From Bradyrhizobium sp. B124 (GTDB lineage: Bacteria > Pseudomonadota > Alphaproteobacteria > Rhizobiales > Xanthobacteraceae): a DNA stretch of 64,000 nt. The translations under genes were made by a program, and so were the position numbers. This document shows positions 26,295 through 34,935 of the stretch, one piece after another. The notes under the pieces are model-generated. The model worked only from the letters and a program-made list of their open reading frames with translations, was not told the DNA's origin and did not search any database. The stretch covers positions 5,646,001-5,710,000 of the forward strand of contig NZ_CP152413.1 of the NCBI RefSeq assembly GCF_038967635.1, read 5' to 3'. Position 1 is the first letter of the stretch, and every line of letters starts with the position of its first letter.

Positions 26295-27140
26295 ATGAGC
26301 CAAACCGCCACATCCGAGCAGGAACCCGCCTTCATCGAGGTCGGCGAGGGCCTTGGGGCGCGTCGGATCGCGGTGCGCGCCCGTCCAGGCGGCGGCCCCG
26401 GCAGCGCAAGTGGCGCGCCCGGCAGCACAAGTGGCGCGCCGGGGTTGTTCTGGCTCGGCGGCTTCAAATCCGACATGACCGGCACCAAGGCGATCGCGCT
26501 CGATGCATGGGCGGCCCAGCATGGCCGCAGCTCGGTCAGGTTCGACTATTCCGGCCACGGCGAATCCGGCGGCGACTTCGCCGACGGCACGATCGGCCGC
26601 TGGCTCGAGGAGAGCGTCGCGGTGTTCTCGCAGTTCTGCCGCGGGCCGCAGGTCGTGATCGGGTCCTCGATGGGCGGCTGGATGGCACTGCTGTTGGCGC
26701 GCGAGATCGCCAGACGTGGCAATGCGGGCGGCGGCGGCAAAGCCCAGCTCGCCGGCCTCGTGCTGATCGCGCCGGCGCCCGACTTCACCGAGGAGTTGAT
26801 GTGGAAGGGCTTCTCGCCGGAGATCCGCGCCGAGATCGAGACCAAGGGCGTCTGGCTCAGGCCCTCCGACTATGGCGACGGCTCGCCCTATCCGATCACC
26901 CGCAATCTGATCGAGGAGGGCCGCAACCACCTCTTGCTCGGAAGCAAGATCGACGTCGGCTGCCCGGTGCGCATCCTGCAGGGCGCGCAGGATCCAGACG
27001 TGCCATGGAAGCATGCGTTCGCGCTGGTGCATCGGCTGCCGGCCGAGGACGTGGTGCTGACCATGATCCAGGACGGCGATCACCGCCTGTCGCGGCCGCA
27101 GGACATCGCGCGGATCATCGCCGCAGTGGCGGAGATTTAG
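26295..27140 (+). CDS. Alpha/beta hydrolase (ABHD10/thioesterase-like)
   Basis: This is a 281-residue hydrolase with the core features in order: an oxyanion-strand FWLGGFKSDM, RFDYSGHGESGG, the nucleophile elbow GSSMGGW (Ser), an acid in GAQDPDVPW (Asp) and the catalytic His in DGDHRLSR. The pattern resembles ABHD10-like acyl-protein thioesterases and carboxylesterases. Residues ~31-49 are a Gly/Ser/Ala/Pro stretch created by a 21-base tandem duplication. It is divergent from infC and followed by intergenic repeats. The substrate is unknown. Confidence 0.85.
   Translation: MSQTATSEQEPAFIEVGEGLGARRIAVRARPGGGPGSASGAPGSTSGAPGLFWLGGFKSDMTGTKAIALDAWAAQHGRSSVRFDYSGHGESGGDFADGTIGRWLEESVAVFSQFCRGPQVVIGSSMGGWMALLLAREIARRGNAGGGGKAQLAGLVLIAPAPDFTEELMWKGFSPEIRAEIETKGVWLRPSDYGDGSPYPITRNLIEEGRNHLLLGSKIDVGCPVRILQGAQDPDVPWKHAFALVHRLPAEDVVLTMIQDGDHRLSRPQDIARIIAAVAEI
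26400..26441 (+). repeat. 21-base in-frame tandem duplication inside the hydrolase gene
   Basis: Two adjacent 21-base units (26400-26420 and 26421-26441) differ at two positions and encode GSASGAP and GSTSGAP. They lie in a loop before the first conserved strand of the alpha/beta hydrolase, so they should be tolerated structurally. Confidence 0.85.
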
Positions 27141-27234
27141 CCACGCCGCCGCCCTTCGAGGGCCGCTGAAGAAGCGGCCACCTCCAGCGACAACGGCTTC
27201 GCCGTTGCGCGGGGGTGACGGCTACGGATAGGGA

Positions 27235-27296
27235 CGTCATCCTGAGGTGCGAGCCTTGCAGCGCACTTGCGCTGCTGGGCGAGCCTCGAAGGATGG
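27235..27296. repeat. Intergenic repeat, family D (copy 2, diverged)
   Basis: CGTCATCCTGAGGTGCGAGC at 27235 and GCGAGCCTCGAAGGATGG ending at 27296 match the first half of the copy at 20184. A CCCTTCGAGGGCCGCTGAAG stretch at about 27152 looks like the displaced other half. It lies between the hydrolase and the NTF2-like gene. Confidence 0.7.
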
Positions 27297-27320
27297 CCAC
27301 ACGCACCGGGGAGAAACGCA

Positions 27321-27788
27321 ATGGATACAACAAGCATGCTGCGCGCGTTCTGCGACGCGGTCGAACAGCGCAACGGCAAGGCCTTCGCGAGCCTCTTCAC
27401 CGAGGACGGCGTCTACCACGACGTGTTCTACGGTGCGTTCGAGGGCCACGCCAAAATCGCCGAGATGATCGACGACTGGTTCTACCGGACCGCGACCGAT
27501 TTCCGCTGGGTGATGCACGACCCCGTCACTGACGGCAAAACGCTCTACGCGCGCTACACGTTCAGCTACCGCTCGACCTTGCCGGAAGCCAAGGGGGCGC
27601 GTGCGATGTTCGAGGGTGTCGCGATCATGCGGCTGCGCGATGGCAAGATCACGGAGTACCACGAGGTCGCCAACACCGCGCCCGCCTTCGTCGACCTGAA
27701 CTTCGCGCCGGAACGGATCGCCAAGATCGTCGGCAAGCAGGGCGCCGCGCTGCGGGCCCGGCCGGAGATGAAGCGGCATTTGGATTGA
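27321..27788 (+). CDS. NTF2-like/SnoaL-fold protein
   Basis: This is a 155-residue protein with the nuclear-transport-factor-2-like fold seen in SnoaL-type cyclases and small isomerases: an N-terminal helix MLRAFCDAVEQRNGKAFASL, FTEDGVYHDVFYGAFEGHAK, and paired strands TLYARYTFSYRST and DGKITEYHEVANTAPAF. The ATG at 27321 follows a GGGGAGAAA site. Function within this very broad superfamily cannot be assigned. The C-terminal tail is basic. It stands alone between two repeat elements. Confidence 0.75.
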   Translation: MDTTSMLRAFCDAVEQRNGKAFASLFTEDGVYHDVFYGAFEGHAKIAEMIDDWFYRTATDFRWVMHDPVTDGKTLYARYTFSYRSTLPEAKGARAMFEGVAIMRLRDGKITEYHEVANTAPAFVDLNFAPERIAKIVGKQGAALRARPEMKRHLD

Positions 27789-27810
27789 TCGAAGCCGCAA
27801 TTTCTCTGTC

Positions 27811-27914
27811 GTCATTCCGGGGCGCGCGAAGCGCGAGCCCGGAATCCATCGGGCCGCATGCCCTGGCCGAGAAATGGATTCCGGGTTCATCGCTGCGCGA
27901 TGCCCCGGAATGAC
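27811..27914. repeat. Palindromic intergenic repeat, family B (copy 2)
   Basis: GTCATTCCGGGGCGCGCGAA opens and GCCCCGGAATGAC closes the element, with the internal arms GAGCCCGGAATCCATCGGGC and ATGGATTCCGGGTTC as in copy 1 (18258-18361). It fills the gap between the NTF2-like gene and the convergent thioesterase gene. Confidence 0.85.
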
Positions 27915-27916
27915 GA

Positions 27917-28714
27917 TCAGGGCGGCGGCGGATTGGTCATCGGCTTGCGCTGGGCGAGCGCCGCGACGGTGGAGGTGCCGATCGGGCCCTGCTCGTCATA
28001 GAGCCAGCATTCGCCGATCGCGATGCCGTCGGTGGCGTGATGGTTGACGACTTCGAAGCCGATCCAGTTGCTCACCGGCAAACGGTGCAGATAGATCGTG
28101 ACGTCGCTGTTGATGTAGCCGAGGCCCTGGTCGCCGGCATTGGCGAAGGGACTGGCGAAATCCGCGCCGGTCGCGACATGGACGAACGGCGTCATCCTCA
28201 CGCCCGCGACGAGCTCGCGGACTTCGCTCATCCAGAGCCTGCGCTCGCCGAGCGAGCCCATGTGGCCTGCGATCGGCCGCGTTTCCCATTTGCCGTTCAT
28301 GCCGAGCCTCGGATCGGCCGGCTTCGGAATCTCCGCGGGCGCCGGCACGTTCCAGTTCGGCGGCGACCACACATTGCCGGGCGCATTTTCCGTCCTGCGC
28401 AACAACTGGCAGGAGGCGCGCGCCATGCTGGTGCCGCCGGAGACAAACTCGGCCTCGATCACCTTGATGCGGAGCCCATCGCGCACGAGCTTCGTCGTCA
28501 CCTCGACCGGCGTCGTGATGTTGGGCAACCGGAACATGTCGACGGTGAGCCGTGCCGGGACGAAATCGTCGGAGCCGTGACGCTCCTCGATGACGAAGCC
28601 GAGCAGGCCGATTACGACGCGGCCGTGCATCGATTCCGGGCTCCACGGACCGTTGGCAACTGACGTCGGCATGAAGCCGTCGCCATCTCTGGTGAAGAAG
28701 GGCTGGTTTGTCAT
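27917..28714 (-). CDS. Acyl-CoA thioesterase-like (double hotdog) protein
   Basis: This is a 265-residue protein with two hotdog-like halves. The first has SMHGRVVIGLLGFVIEE and FVPARLTVDMFRLPNITTPV. The second has TPFVHVATGADFASPFANAG and LGYINSDVTIYLHRLP, then GFEVVNHHATDGIAIGECWL. This matches thioesterase-superfamily (TesB/FadM-like) proteins that hydrolyse acyl-CoA, although many members are uncharacterised. The start is set at the ATG at 28714; the frame extends to 28768. It is probably an operon partner of queG, whose stop is 34 bases upstream on the same strand. Confidence 0.75.
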   Translation of the reverse strand: MTNQPFFTRDGDGFMPTSVANGPWSPESMHGRVVIGLLGFVIEERHGSDDFVPARLTVDMFRLPNITTPVEVTTKLVRDGLRIKVIEAEFVSGGTSMARASCQLLRRTENAPGNVWSPPNWNVPAPAEIPKPADPRLGMNGKWETRPIAGHMGSLGERRLWMSEVRELVAGVRMTPFVHVATGADFASPFANAGDQGLGYINSDVTIYLHRLPVSNWIGFEVVNHHATDGIAIGECWLYDEQGPIGTSTVAALAQRKPMTNPPPP

Positions 28715-28748
28715 GGTCTGCGACCATGACGGGAACGGCGCGACGAAA

Positions 28749-29939
28749 TCAAGAGGCGGCTGCCGCACGCCACTCCTGCTGCACGCTGATGTCAGGCTCG
28801 CCGCCGGCGCGTGACGCCAGCGCTGCGAACGCGTCGCGGGCGATCAGTTGCGACAGCGCCCACACCGCCGCGCCGCGCACCAGCGGGCTTGCATCGTCGA
28901 GCAGGCGCCGCGCCTCGCCGGCAAGGCTTGCGTCGCCGGAGTTGCCGATCGCGATCAGCACATTGCGGATGAAGCGGTCGCGGCCGATGCGCTTGACCGG
29001 CGATTTCGTGAACAGCGCGCGAAACGCGGCATCGTCGAGCCGCGCGAGATCGGCGAGCGCGGGCGCGCGCAACGTGTCGCGTGCGGCGAGCTTCTGCTCG
29101 CGGCCCGCCATCGCGAACTTGTTCCACGGACACACCGCGAGGCAATCGTCGCAGCCATAGATGCGGTTGCCGATGGCCTTGCGGAATTCGTGCGGGATCG
29201 GACCCTTGTTCTCGATCGTCAGATACGAGATGCAGCGCCGCGCATCGAGCTTGTAGGCGGAAGGAAACGCCGCGGTCGGGCAGATGTCCTGGCAGGCGCG
29301 GCAACTGCCGCAATGATCGGCTTCGCCCTCATCGCGCGGCAGCTCGGTCGCGGAATAGATCGCGCCGAGAAACAGCCACGAGCCGAATTCGCGCGACACC
29401 AGATTGGTGTGCTTGCCCTGCCAGCCGATGCCGGCGGCTTGTGCGAGCGGCTTCTCCATGACCGCGGCGGTGTCGACGAACACCTTCACTTCGTCGCCGG
29501 TCGCAGCAGCGAGCCAGCGCGCCAGAATTTTCAGCCGCTTCTTGATCACGTCGTGATAGTCGTCGCCCTGTGCATAGACCGAGATCGCGCCATGCGACCG
29601 GCGCGCGAGAATTTCGAGCGGATCATCGTCGGGCCCGTAATTGACGCCGAGCATGATGATCGAGCGCACGCCGCTCCACAGCACGCGTGGGTCCGTGCGC
29701 CGCTCCGGATTGGCCGCAAGCCAGTCCATCTCGCCATGGCCGCCGGAGCCGAGGAATTCCAAAAAATATTGTCCGGCCTCGCGCGTCGCATCAGGATCGG
29801 TGAAGCCGATGGCATCGAAGCCGAGTGCGCGCGCCTCGCGCTGAAGGGCGGCCTTGAGATCGGACGGAGAGAGCCGGACCGCCTGGTTCAGAAGTCGAGG
29901 TCCACATAGGTGCGCGACGCCGGCACCCCCGCCAGCCAC
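28749..29939 (-). CDS. queG: Epoxyqueuosine reductase
   Basis: This cobalamin- and Fe-S-dependent enzyme makes the last step of queuosine in tRNA. Visible features are the N-domain ([38 protein letters not shown]), two 4Fe-4S motifs ([12 protein letters not shown] and [11 protein letters not shown]) and a C-terminal HEAT-like domain ([20 protein letters not shown]). The start is unclear. Homology begins near [10 protein letters not shown], but no ATG, GTG or TTG is close. The nearest standard start is a GTG at 29939, 52 bases inside the upstream GST-fold gene. A CTG at 29891 overlapping that gene's stop (CTGA) is the alternative and would give the usual length of about 380 residues. Confidence 0.93.
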   Translation of the reverse strand: MAGGGAGVAHLCGPRLLNQAVRLSPSDLKAALQREARALGFDAIGFTDPDATREAGQYFLEFLGSGGHGEMDWLAANPERRTDPRVLWSGVRSIIMLGVNYGPDDDPLEILARRSHGAISVYAQGDDYHDVIKKRLKILARWLAAATGDEVKVFVDTAAVMEKPLAQAAGIGWQGKHTNLVSREFGSWLFLGAIYSATELPRDEGEADHCGSCRACQDICPTAAFPSAYKLDARRCISYLTIENKGPIPHEFRKAIGNRIYGCDDCLAVCPWNKFAMAGREQKLAARDTLRAPALADLARLDDAAFRALFTKSPVKRIGRDRFIRNVLIAIGNSGDASLAGEARRLLDDASPLVRGAAVWALSQLIARDAFAALASRAGGEPDISVQQEWRAAAAS

Positions 29940-30580
29940 TCGCTGAGCAGCGGACGGAACGACGGGCGGGATTTCACCCGCGCGTACCACGCCTTTGCCG
30001 CGTCGTCCTCGCTCCATGGCACGTCGCCCAGATAGTCGATCGCCGAGAGATGCGCCGCGGCGGCGAGATCCGCGTAGGTGAGGCGGTCACCGGCGAGATA
30101 GTTCCGCGTCTTCGCCAGCCAGCCGATATAGCTCAGATGATAGCGCACATTGACCTTGGCGGCGCGCATGATGTCGGGCGCCGGCGGACCGCCGCCATTG
30201 TCCTCGCTCATGAAGCGCTTGTAGATCCGCTCGGTCACCAGCGGATTGGAGGCTTCCTCGAAGAATTTCTCGTTGAACCACGCCATCAGCCGGCGCACCT
30301 CGACGCGCTCGGCCGTCGAGGTCGGCAGCAGCCGCCGCTCGCCGGCATCGAGGCCGTGCGTCTCGTCGACATATTCGGCGATCACAGGCGCCCCCGGAAT
30401 CGGCGGAAAACCCTCGGCGATCAGAACCGGCGTGTTTGCCGCCGGATTGAGCGCCAGGAACGCCTCGCGCCGCTCCCAGACCCGTTCCTCCACCAGGCGC
30501 AGATCGAGGCCATACTCGCCGAGCACGAGGCGAATGAAGCGCGAATGCGGACAGAACGGATGGTGATACAGCGTATACAT
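29888..30580 (-). CDS. fzlA: GST-fold protein, FzlA-like (FtsZ-binding division protein)
   Basis: This is a 230-residue glutathione-S-transferase fold protein: a thioredoxin-like N-domain ([33 protein letters not shown]) and a helical C-domain ([51 protein letters not shown]). Several stretches match what I recall of Caulobacter Fzl[15 protein letters not shown] with the FtsZ-binding Trp, the [11 protein letters not shown] helix and the extreme C terminus ending in DLDF. FzlA binds FtsZ and links the Z-ring to septal wall synthesis in alphaproteobacteria. The symbol rests on remembered similarity; a generic GST remains possible. It overlaps queG. Confidence 0.7.
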   Translation of the reverse strand: MYTLYHHPFCPHSRFIRLVLGEYGLDLRLVEERVWERREAFLALNPAANTPVLIAEGFPPIPGAPVIAEYVDETHGLDAGERRLLPTSTAERVEVRRLMAWFNEKFFEEASNPLVTERIYKRFMSEDNGGGPPAPDIMRAAKVNVRYHLSYIGWLAKTRNYLAGDRLTYADLAAAAHLSAIDYLGDVPWSEDDAAKAWYARVKSRPSFRPLLSEWLAGVPASRTYVDLDF

Positions 30581-30764
30581 GAAGCCCTTGGTAGTGTCGT
30601 GGCGCTTAAGAAACCATCAACCTGTGTGACCTGACCTGTGAATTGGCCGGACCAGTTCCGCTCGTCTCTATGTCGCGTCGGCACGCAAACCGGTAGCCAC
30701 CCCCGCCGATGGTGCGGGTCACAAAAACGCTATAGCCCAGCAAATCGGCCGGGTAACCCATTGT

Positions 30765-30794
30765 TTGACGATTCTTTGCGATTGCGGCCTATGT
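30765..30794 (+). promoter_or_regulatory. Candidate sigma-70 promoter of uppP
   Basis: TTGACG at 30765-30770 and CTATGT at 30789-30794 are spaced by 18 bases, 49 bases before the uppP start. The -10 match is weak. The rest of the 262-base gap (30581-30842) shows no gene. Confidence 0.35.
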
Positions 30795-30842
30795 GCGAAT
30801 AAGCGAGAAGAATTCGGTTTTCCACACAGGGCAGATCAGATC

Positions 30843-31649
30843 ATGATGACGGATATGCTGCGGGCGGTGATTCTCGGCATCGTCGAGGGCGTCACCGAGT
30901 TCCTGCCGGTTTCTTCGACAGGCCACCTGCTGCTCGCGGAACGCTTCTTCAATCTCGGCGAAGGCAATTTCTGGAAGAGCTTCGCGATCCTGATTCAGCT
31001 CGGTGCGATCCTCGCGATCCTCGTACTCTACTTCACCAGATTGTGGCGCGTCGCGCTCGGCATGTTCTCCAATCCCGACGACCGTCGCTTCGTGATCGGC
31101 GTGCTGGTGGCGTTCCTGCCCGCCGTCGTGATCGGCCTGATCGCCGGCAAATACATCAAGGAATTCCTGTTCAATCCGTGGGTGGTCTGCTTCACGCTGA
31201 TCGTCGGCGGCGCCGTCCTGCTCTGGGTCGATCAGCTCGATCTCAAGGTGTACGAGGACGACGCGACCCGGTTCCCGCTGTTGATGTATTTCTGGATCGG
31301 TGTCGCGCAGTGCATGGCGATGATCCCCGGCGTGTCGCGCTCCGGCGCCAGCATCGTGGCTGCGATGCTGCTCGGCGCCGACAAGCGCTCGGCAGCGGAG
31401 TTCTCGTTCTTCCTCGCGATCCCGACCATGGTCGGCGCGTTCGCCTATGATTTCTACAAGAACCGCGCCGACTTCTCGTCGGACAACCTCAGCGTCATCG
31501 CGGTCGGCTTCGTGGTCTCCTTCATCGTTGCAATGGTCGTGGTGAAGACGTTCCTCAACTACGTCACCCGCCACGGCTTCACGTTCTTCGCCTGGTGGCG
31601 CGTGATCGTCGGCACGCTCGGCCTGATCGCGCTGGCGATGGGACGGTAA
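30843..31649 (+). CDS. uppP: Undecaprenyl-diphosphatase
   Basis: This is a 268-residue inner-membrane enzyme that recycles undecaprenyl pyrophosphate for cell-wall and LPS synthesis (also called BacA, for bacitracin resistance). The two diagnostic motifs are present: GIVEGVTEFLPVSSTGHLLL near the N terminus and PGVSRSGASIVAAMLLGADK in the middle, within about eight hydrophobic helices. Two consecutive ATGs at 30843/30846 are both possible. It is monocistronic, followed by a family C repeat. Confidence 0.97.
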   Translation: MMTDMLRAVILGIVEGVTEFLPVSSTGHLLLAERFFNLGEGNFWKSFAILIQLGAILAILVLYFTRLWRVALGMFSNPDDRRFVIGVLVAFLPAVVIGLIAGKYIKEFLFNPWVVCFTLIVGGAVLLWVDQLDLKVYEDDATRFPLLMYFWIGVAQCMAMIPGVSRSGASIVAAMLLGADKRSAAEFSFFLAIPTMVGAFAYDFYKNRADFSSDNLSVIAVGFVVSFIVAMVVVKTFLNYVTRHGFTFFAWWRVIVGTLGLIALAMGR

Positions 31650-31664
31650 AGGCGCGCTCCGCTG

Positions 31665-31828
31665 TCGTCCCTGCGAAAGCAGGGACCCATAACCACTGCT
31701 ATTTCAGTCGCGAAGAGCTGTGGCCCCAGCGCTCTACACCCGCAGCATTTGTGGTTATGGGTCCCGGCTCGCGCGGAGCCTGTCATCGGGCGCGCGTTCG
31801 CGCGACCCGTTGGCTTGGCCGGGACGAC
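31665..31828. repeat. Palindromic intergenic repeat, family C (copy 2)
   Basis: GTCGTCCCTGCGAAAGCAGG with GACCCATAACCAC at the left is mirrored by GTGGTTATGGGTCCC at 31751 and GGGACGAC ending at 31828. The centre differs from copy 1 at 18054. It separates the convergent uppP and NDUFA9-like genes. Confidence 0.75.
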
Positions 31829-31840
31829 GAATGAGAGCGC

Positions 31841-32809
31841 CTACGCGCTCTTCTTCTGGAACTGCCCCGTCGCGCGGAAGCGCCAGAGATATTGCGGGGC
31901 GATCGCTTCCATCGAATCGGGCGTGATGCCGAGACCCGCGAAAGTGAGACCGGCGGCCTTGGCGGCGTCGGATACCACATTGTCCGAGCGCAGCATCGCG
32001 ACCTGATCCGGGGTCAGCGTGAACGGCCCCGGCGCGAATTGCAGGACATACGACTGCAGCTTGGCGAGGCCGAACGGCAGCGGCGCCAGCATGCGGTCGC
32101 GCTGGGTGATCTGAAGGATGATCTGCATCACCTCGCGCATGGTCAGCACTTCCGGGCCGCCGAGCTCGTAGGTCCCGCCCGGCTTCGCCTTGCCGTCCAC
32201 GGCATCGGCCACGGCGTCCGCGACGTCGGCGACATAGGCCGGCTGCACCTTGTTGATGCCGCCGCCGACCAGCGGCAGCACCGGCGACATCCGCGCCAGC
32301 GCCGCAAAGCGGTTGGTGAACTGATCCTCGGGCCCGAACAGCAGCGACGGCCGCATGATGGTGGCCTGCGGCAGGGCCGCCTGCACCGCCTGCTCGCCTT
32401 CCGCCTTGGCGCGGTAATAGCCCGACAGCGAATCCCTATCGGCCCCGATCGCCGAGACGTGGACCATCCGCCCGCCCACGGCGGCCGCCGCCCTGGCGAT
32501 GGTCTCGGCGCCCTTTACCTGCACGGCGTCAAAACTCTGCCCGCCGCCCTCGGCCAGGATGCCGACCAAATTGATGGCGATATGCGAATCACGCATCGCC
32601 GCCTCGACCGAGGCCGGGTAGCGCACATTGGCCTGGACGGCATGAATCTGCCCGACGCGGCCGAGCGGCTGCAGATGGCCGGCCAGTTCAGGCCGCCGCA
32701 CCGCGACTCGCACGCGGTATTCGCGCTTGCAGAGCGCCCGGACCACGTTCCGTCCCAGAAAACCCGATCCGCCGAATACCGTGACGAGCGTTTCCAGGTT
32801 CGATGCCAT
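31841..32809 (-). CDS. NDUFA9-like NAD(P)-binding (atypical SDR) protein
   Basis: This is a 322-residue atypical short-chain dehydrogenase: VTVFGGSGFLGRNVVRAL is the nucleotide-binding GxxGxxG, then INLVGILAEGGG, VHVSAIGAD, and SGYYRAKAEGEQAV with the Tyr-x3-Lys-type pair. ATIMRPSLLFGPEDQFTNRF is typical of the family around complex I subunit NDUFA9/39 kDa. In bacteria it may act as a complex I accessory or a quinone/NAD reductase-like protein; its role here is unproven. The ATG at 32809 is preferred over one at 32818, since the AGGA site is correctly spaced only for the former. Confidence 0.85.
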   Translation of the reverse strand: MASNLETLVTVFGGSGFLGRNVVRALCKREYRVRVAVRRPELAGHLQPLGRVGQIHAVQANVRYPASVEAAMRDSHIAINLVGILAEGGGQSFDAVQVKGAETIARAAAAVGGRMVHVSAIGADRDSLSGYYRAKAEGEQAVQAALPQATIMRPSLLFGPEDQFTNRFAALARMSPVLPLVGGGINKVQPAYVADVADAVADAVDGKAKPGGTYELGGPEVLTMREVMQIILQITQRDRMLAPLPFGLAKLQSYVLQFAPGPFTLTPDQVAMLRSDNVVSDAAKAAGLTFAGLGITPDSMEAIAPQYLWRFRATGQFQKKSA

Positions 32810-32916
32810 GAGGTCCATTCCTGCCGGATTCGAGAGCGATTGGGCGTGTTTAGAGCCTCTCGCGATACGCCATCAGCCCAATCCTGTACAGGCTATTTGA
32901 ATTTCCAATCGCGAAT

Positions 32917-32945
32917 TTGACAAGCGCGTAACCGATCCTTACTAA
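32917..32945 (+). promoter_or_regulatory. Sigma-70-type promoter of tRNA-Leu
   Basis: TTGACA (32917-32922), a 17-base spacer and TACTAA (32940-32945) form a near-consensus promoter, 12 bases upstream of the mature tRNA 5' end. Confidence 0.8.
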
Positions 32946-32957
32946 GCCGCTCCACAT

Positions 32958-33044
<87 letters not shown>

Positions 33045-33204
33045 CCCCCTTTTTAAGCGATTGAAATCGCTCAGCATCCGGAGGGTGGGTGCGGCGAAGC
33101 CGTGACCCGCCGGGGGGCGCGGCGCGACAGCGATCATTCGCTTCGTTCTGTGCGCCGAATCCCCGATTTGGAGTGACTGGTTTCCCGCCTGGCGTTGAGG
33201 AAAA

Positions 33205-33420
33205 TCAGACTATGCCTCGATCAGGGGCAGGCACACCTTGAAGCCTTTCCCGTTGGGCTTCGAGCCACACCAAGCGTTTCATTGCCGACTTCTTTAGCGA
33301 GGCAGAAAGCTCAAGGTGCAATGCCCGAAATTCGGCGCGGCTGATCCAGCTATTCAGTTCGCGCAAGCTGAGTTCGGCCGCATCGGCCTCAGTTTGCGGT
33401 GATCGCGACCGTTTGCGCAT
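33205..33420 (-). CDS. Small hypothetical protein (71 aa)
   Basis: This is a 71-residue, mostly helical and highly charged protein (MRKRSRSPQTEADAAELSLR, LNSWISRAEFRALHLELSAS, KRLVWLEAQRERLQG). The family is not recognised. It starts 9 bases after the stop of another small gene on the same strand, so both are probably co-transcribed. No strong ribosome site is obvious, which lowers confidence. Confidence 0.5.
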   Translation of the reverse strand: MRKRSRSPQTEADAAELSLRELNSWISRAEFRALHLELSASLKKSAMKRLVWLEAQRERLQGVPAPDRGIV

Positions 33421-33429
33421 TTTCCAGCG

Positions 33430-33645
33430 TCAGGCGAGACGGACGTGATCTCGTTCGATCCAAACGGAGTGCATGTAGCTTGGCTCCTGGACGACCTCGC
33501 CGACTTCGAGCTCGACCAGGCGTCCCTTGAGATCGACAATCGGAAAATGACGGCCGAGGCACCTCATGAATAGTACCCGCGTTTCGATGTCTTCCGGCAG
33601 CGCCTCCGGAACTGCCACGACTTCAACCCTATCCCCAATCTTCAT
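33430..33645 (-). CDS. Small hypothetical protein, beta-barrel-like (71 aa)
   Basis: This is a 71-residue protein beginning MKIGDRVEVVAVPEALPEDI, with alternating hydrophobic strands (HFPIVDLKGRLVELEVGEVV, SYMHSVWIERDHVRLA) and Gly turns suggesting an SH3-like small barrel. A GGAATGAAG-type purine stretch marks the start. It lies 15 bases after the MFS stop on the same strand. Function is unknown. Confidence 0.6.
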   Translation of the reverse strand: MKIGDRVEVVAVPEALPEDIETRVLFMRCLGRHFPIVDLKGRLVELEVGEVVQEPSYMHSVWIERDHVRLA

Positions 33646-33660
33646 TCCAGCGACCGCCCC

Positions 33661-34935
33661 TCACACCACCCGCCGCCCCGCACGCCGCGCGATCGGCCGC
33701 TGCACGAAATACATCGCGATCATCGAGATCATCGAGCTCGCCACGACGACATAGCCGATCCGGTCGAAATGCAGCAGCGAGCCGTCCGCATTCTCGGCGA
33801 CGATCGCGGCTGCAGCCACCGAGCCCAACCCGCCCGACAGCTGCTGCACCGACGCGCTGATCGCGCTGAACGAGCCGCGCTGGCTGGCGTCGGGGATCGC
33901 CGACATCAGCGTCTGCGACGGGATCATGCGCGAGAAGATGCCGACGAACATCAGCACATTGACGATGATCGCGGTCAGCAGCGAGACGCGGCCGAGATGG
34001 GTGTAGATCAGCACCATGATGGCCGACACCACGCAGCCGAAGATGAAGGTCGGATATTTGCCGAACGCATCGCTGGCGCGGCCGACCAGCGGTCCCATCA
34101 GGATGCTGAACAGGCCGGAGACCAGGTAGATCGTCGGCAGATGGACGATGTCGATGCCGAGATTGTGCACGGTGAAGGCGCTGCCGAACGGCATCAGCAT
34201 GAAGCCGCCGGTCGCCAGCAGCGTCGTCACCAGGAAGGCCAGCGTGTAGCGCGGCTGCGCGACGGTTGCGATCAAATGCTGGAACGGGTTGCTGTCGTGC
34301 TGCAGCTTGAGATGCCCGTCGACCGGCTCCATCACCAGCGCGATGGTGGCGATTGCCGCGATCGACAGGCCGACGATGGCCACGAAGCAGACGTGCCAGT
34401 TCCAGTGATTGGCGAGGAATAGTCCGGCGGGCACGCCGAGCACCTGGCTCGCGGCGAACGCAGTCTGGATGAAGCCCATCACGCGGCCGCGCAGATGCAG
34501 CGGAAACAGGTCGGTGACGATGGCGAGCACGACGGAGCCGATCACGCCGCCGAACAGGCCGGTGACGATGCGGCCGAGCAGCAGGACGTGGAAATTCTGC
34601 GCCAGTGCGCACAGCACGGTGCCGAAGGTGAAGCCGACATAGAAGAACAGCAACAGCCGCTTGCGGTCGAAGCGATCGGCAAAGCCGGCGGCGAGGATGC
34701 CGGAAATGCCCGCCGCGAACGCGTAGGCCGAGACCGCGACGCCGAACTGCCCTGCCGTGATGTTGAGCGACGGCATCAGGATGGCGCCGAGCGGCGACAT
34801 GATGATGAAGTCGAGGATCAGGGTGAATTGCGTGAAGGCAAGCAGCGCGATCAGGAAGGCTTGATAGCGCGAAAAGCCGCGTTCCTGCGGCTCGTCGATC
34901 GGCGCGGCGATGGTCTGTTCCGACATAAGGCTCAT
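33661..34935 (-). CDS. MFS transporter (DHA1/AraJ-like)
   Basis: This is a 424-residue, 12-helix major facilitator. The pattern LLAFTQFTLILDFIIMSPLG in helix 1, motif A-like AAGFADRFDRKRLLLF and VTDLFPLHLRGRVMGF resembles AraJ/Bcr-like efflux permeases. The N terminus has two possible ATGs (34935 and 34926). The substrate is unknown. The two small genes downstream may share its transcript. Confidence 0.85.
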   Translation of the reverse strand: MSLMSEQTIAAPIDEPQERGFSRYQAFLIALLAFTQFTLILDFIIMSPLGAILMPSLNITAGQFGVAVSAYAFAAGISGILAAGFADRFDRKRLLLFFYVGFTFGTVLCALAQNFHVLLLGRIVTGLFGGVIGSVVLAIVTDLFPLHLRGRVMGFIQTAFAASQVLGVPAGLFLANHWNWHVCFVAIVGLSIAAIATIALVMEPVDGHLKLQHDSNPFQHLIATVAQPRYTLAFLVTTLLATGGFMLMPFGSAFTVHNLGIDIVHLPTIYLVSGLFSILMGPLVGRASDAFGKYPTFIFGCVVSAIMVLIYTHLGRVSLLTAIIVNVLMFVGIFSRMIPSQTLMSAIPDASQRGSFSAISASVQQLSGGLGSVAAAAIVAENADGSLLHFDRIGYVVVASSMISMIAMYFVQRPIARRAGRRVV

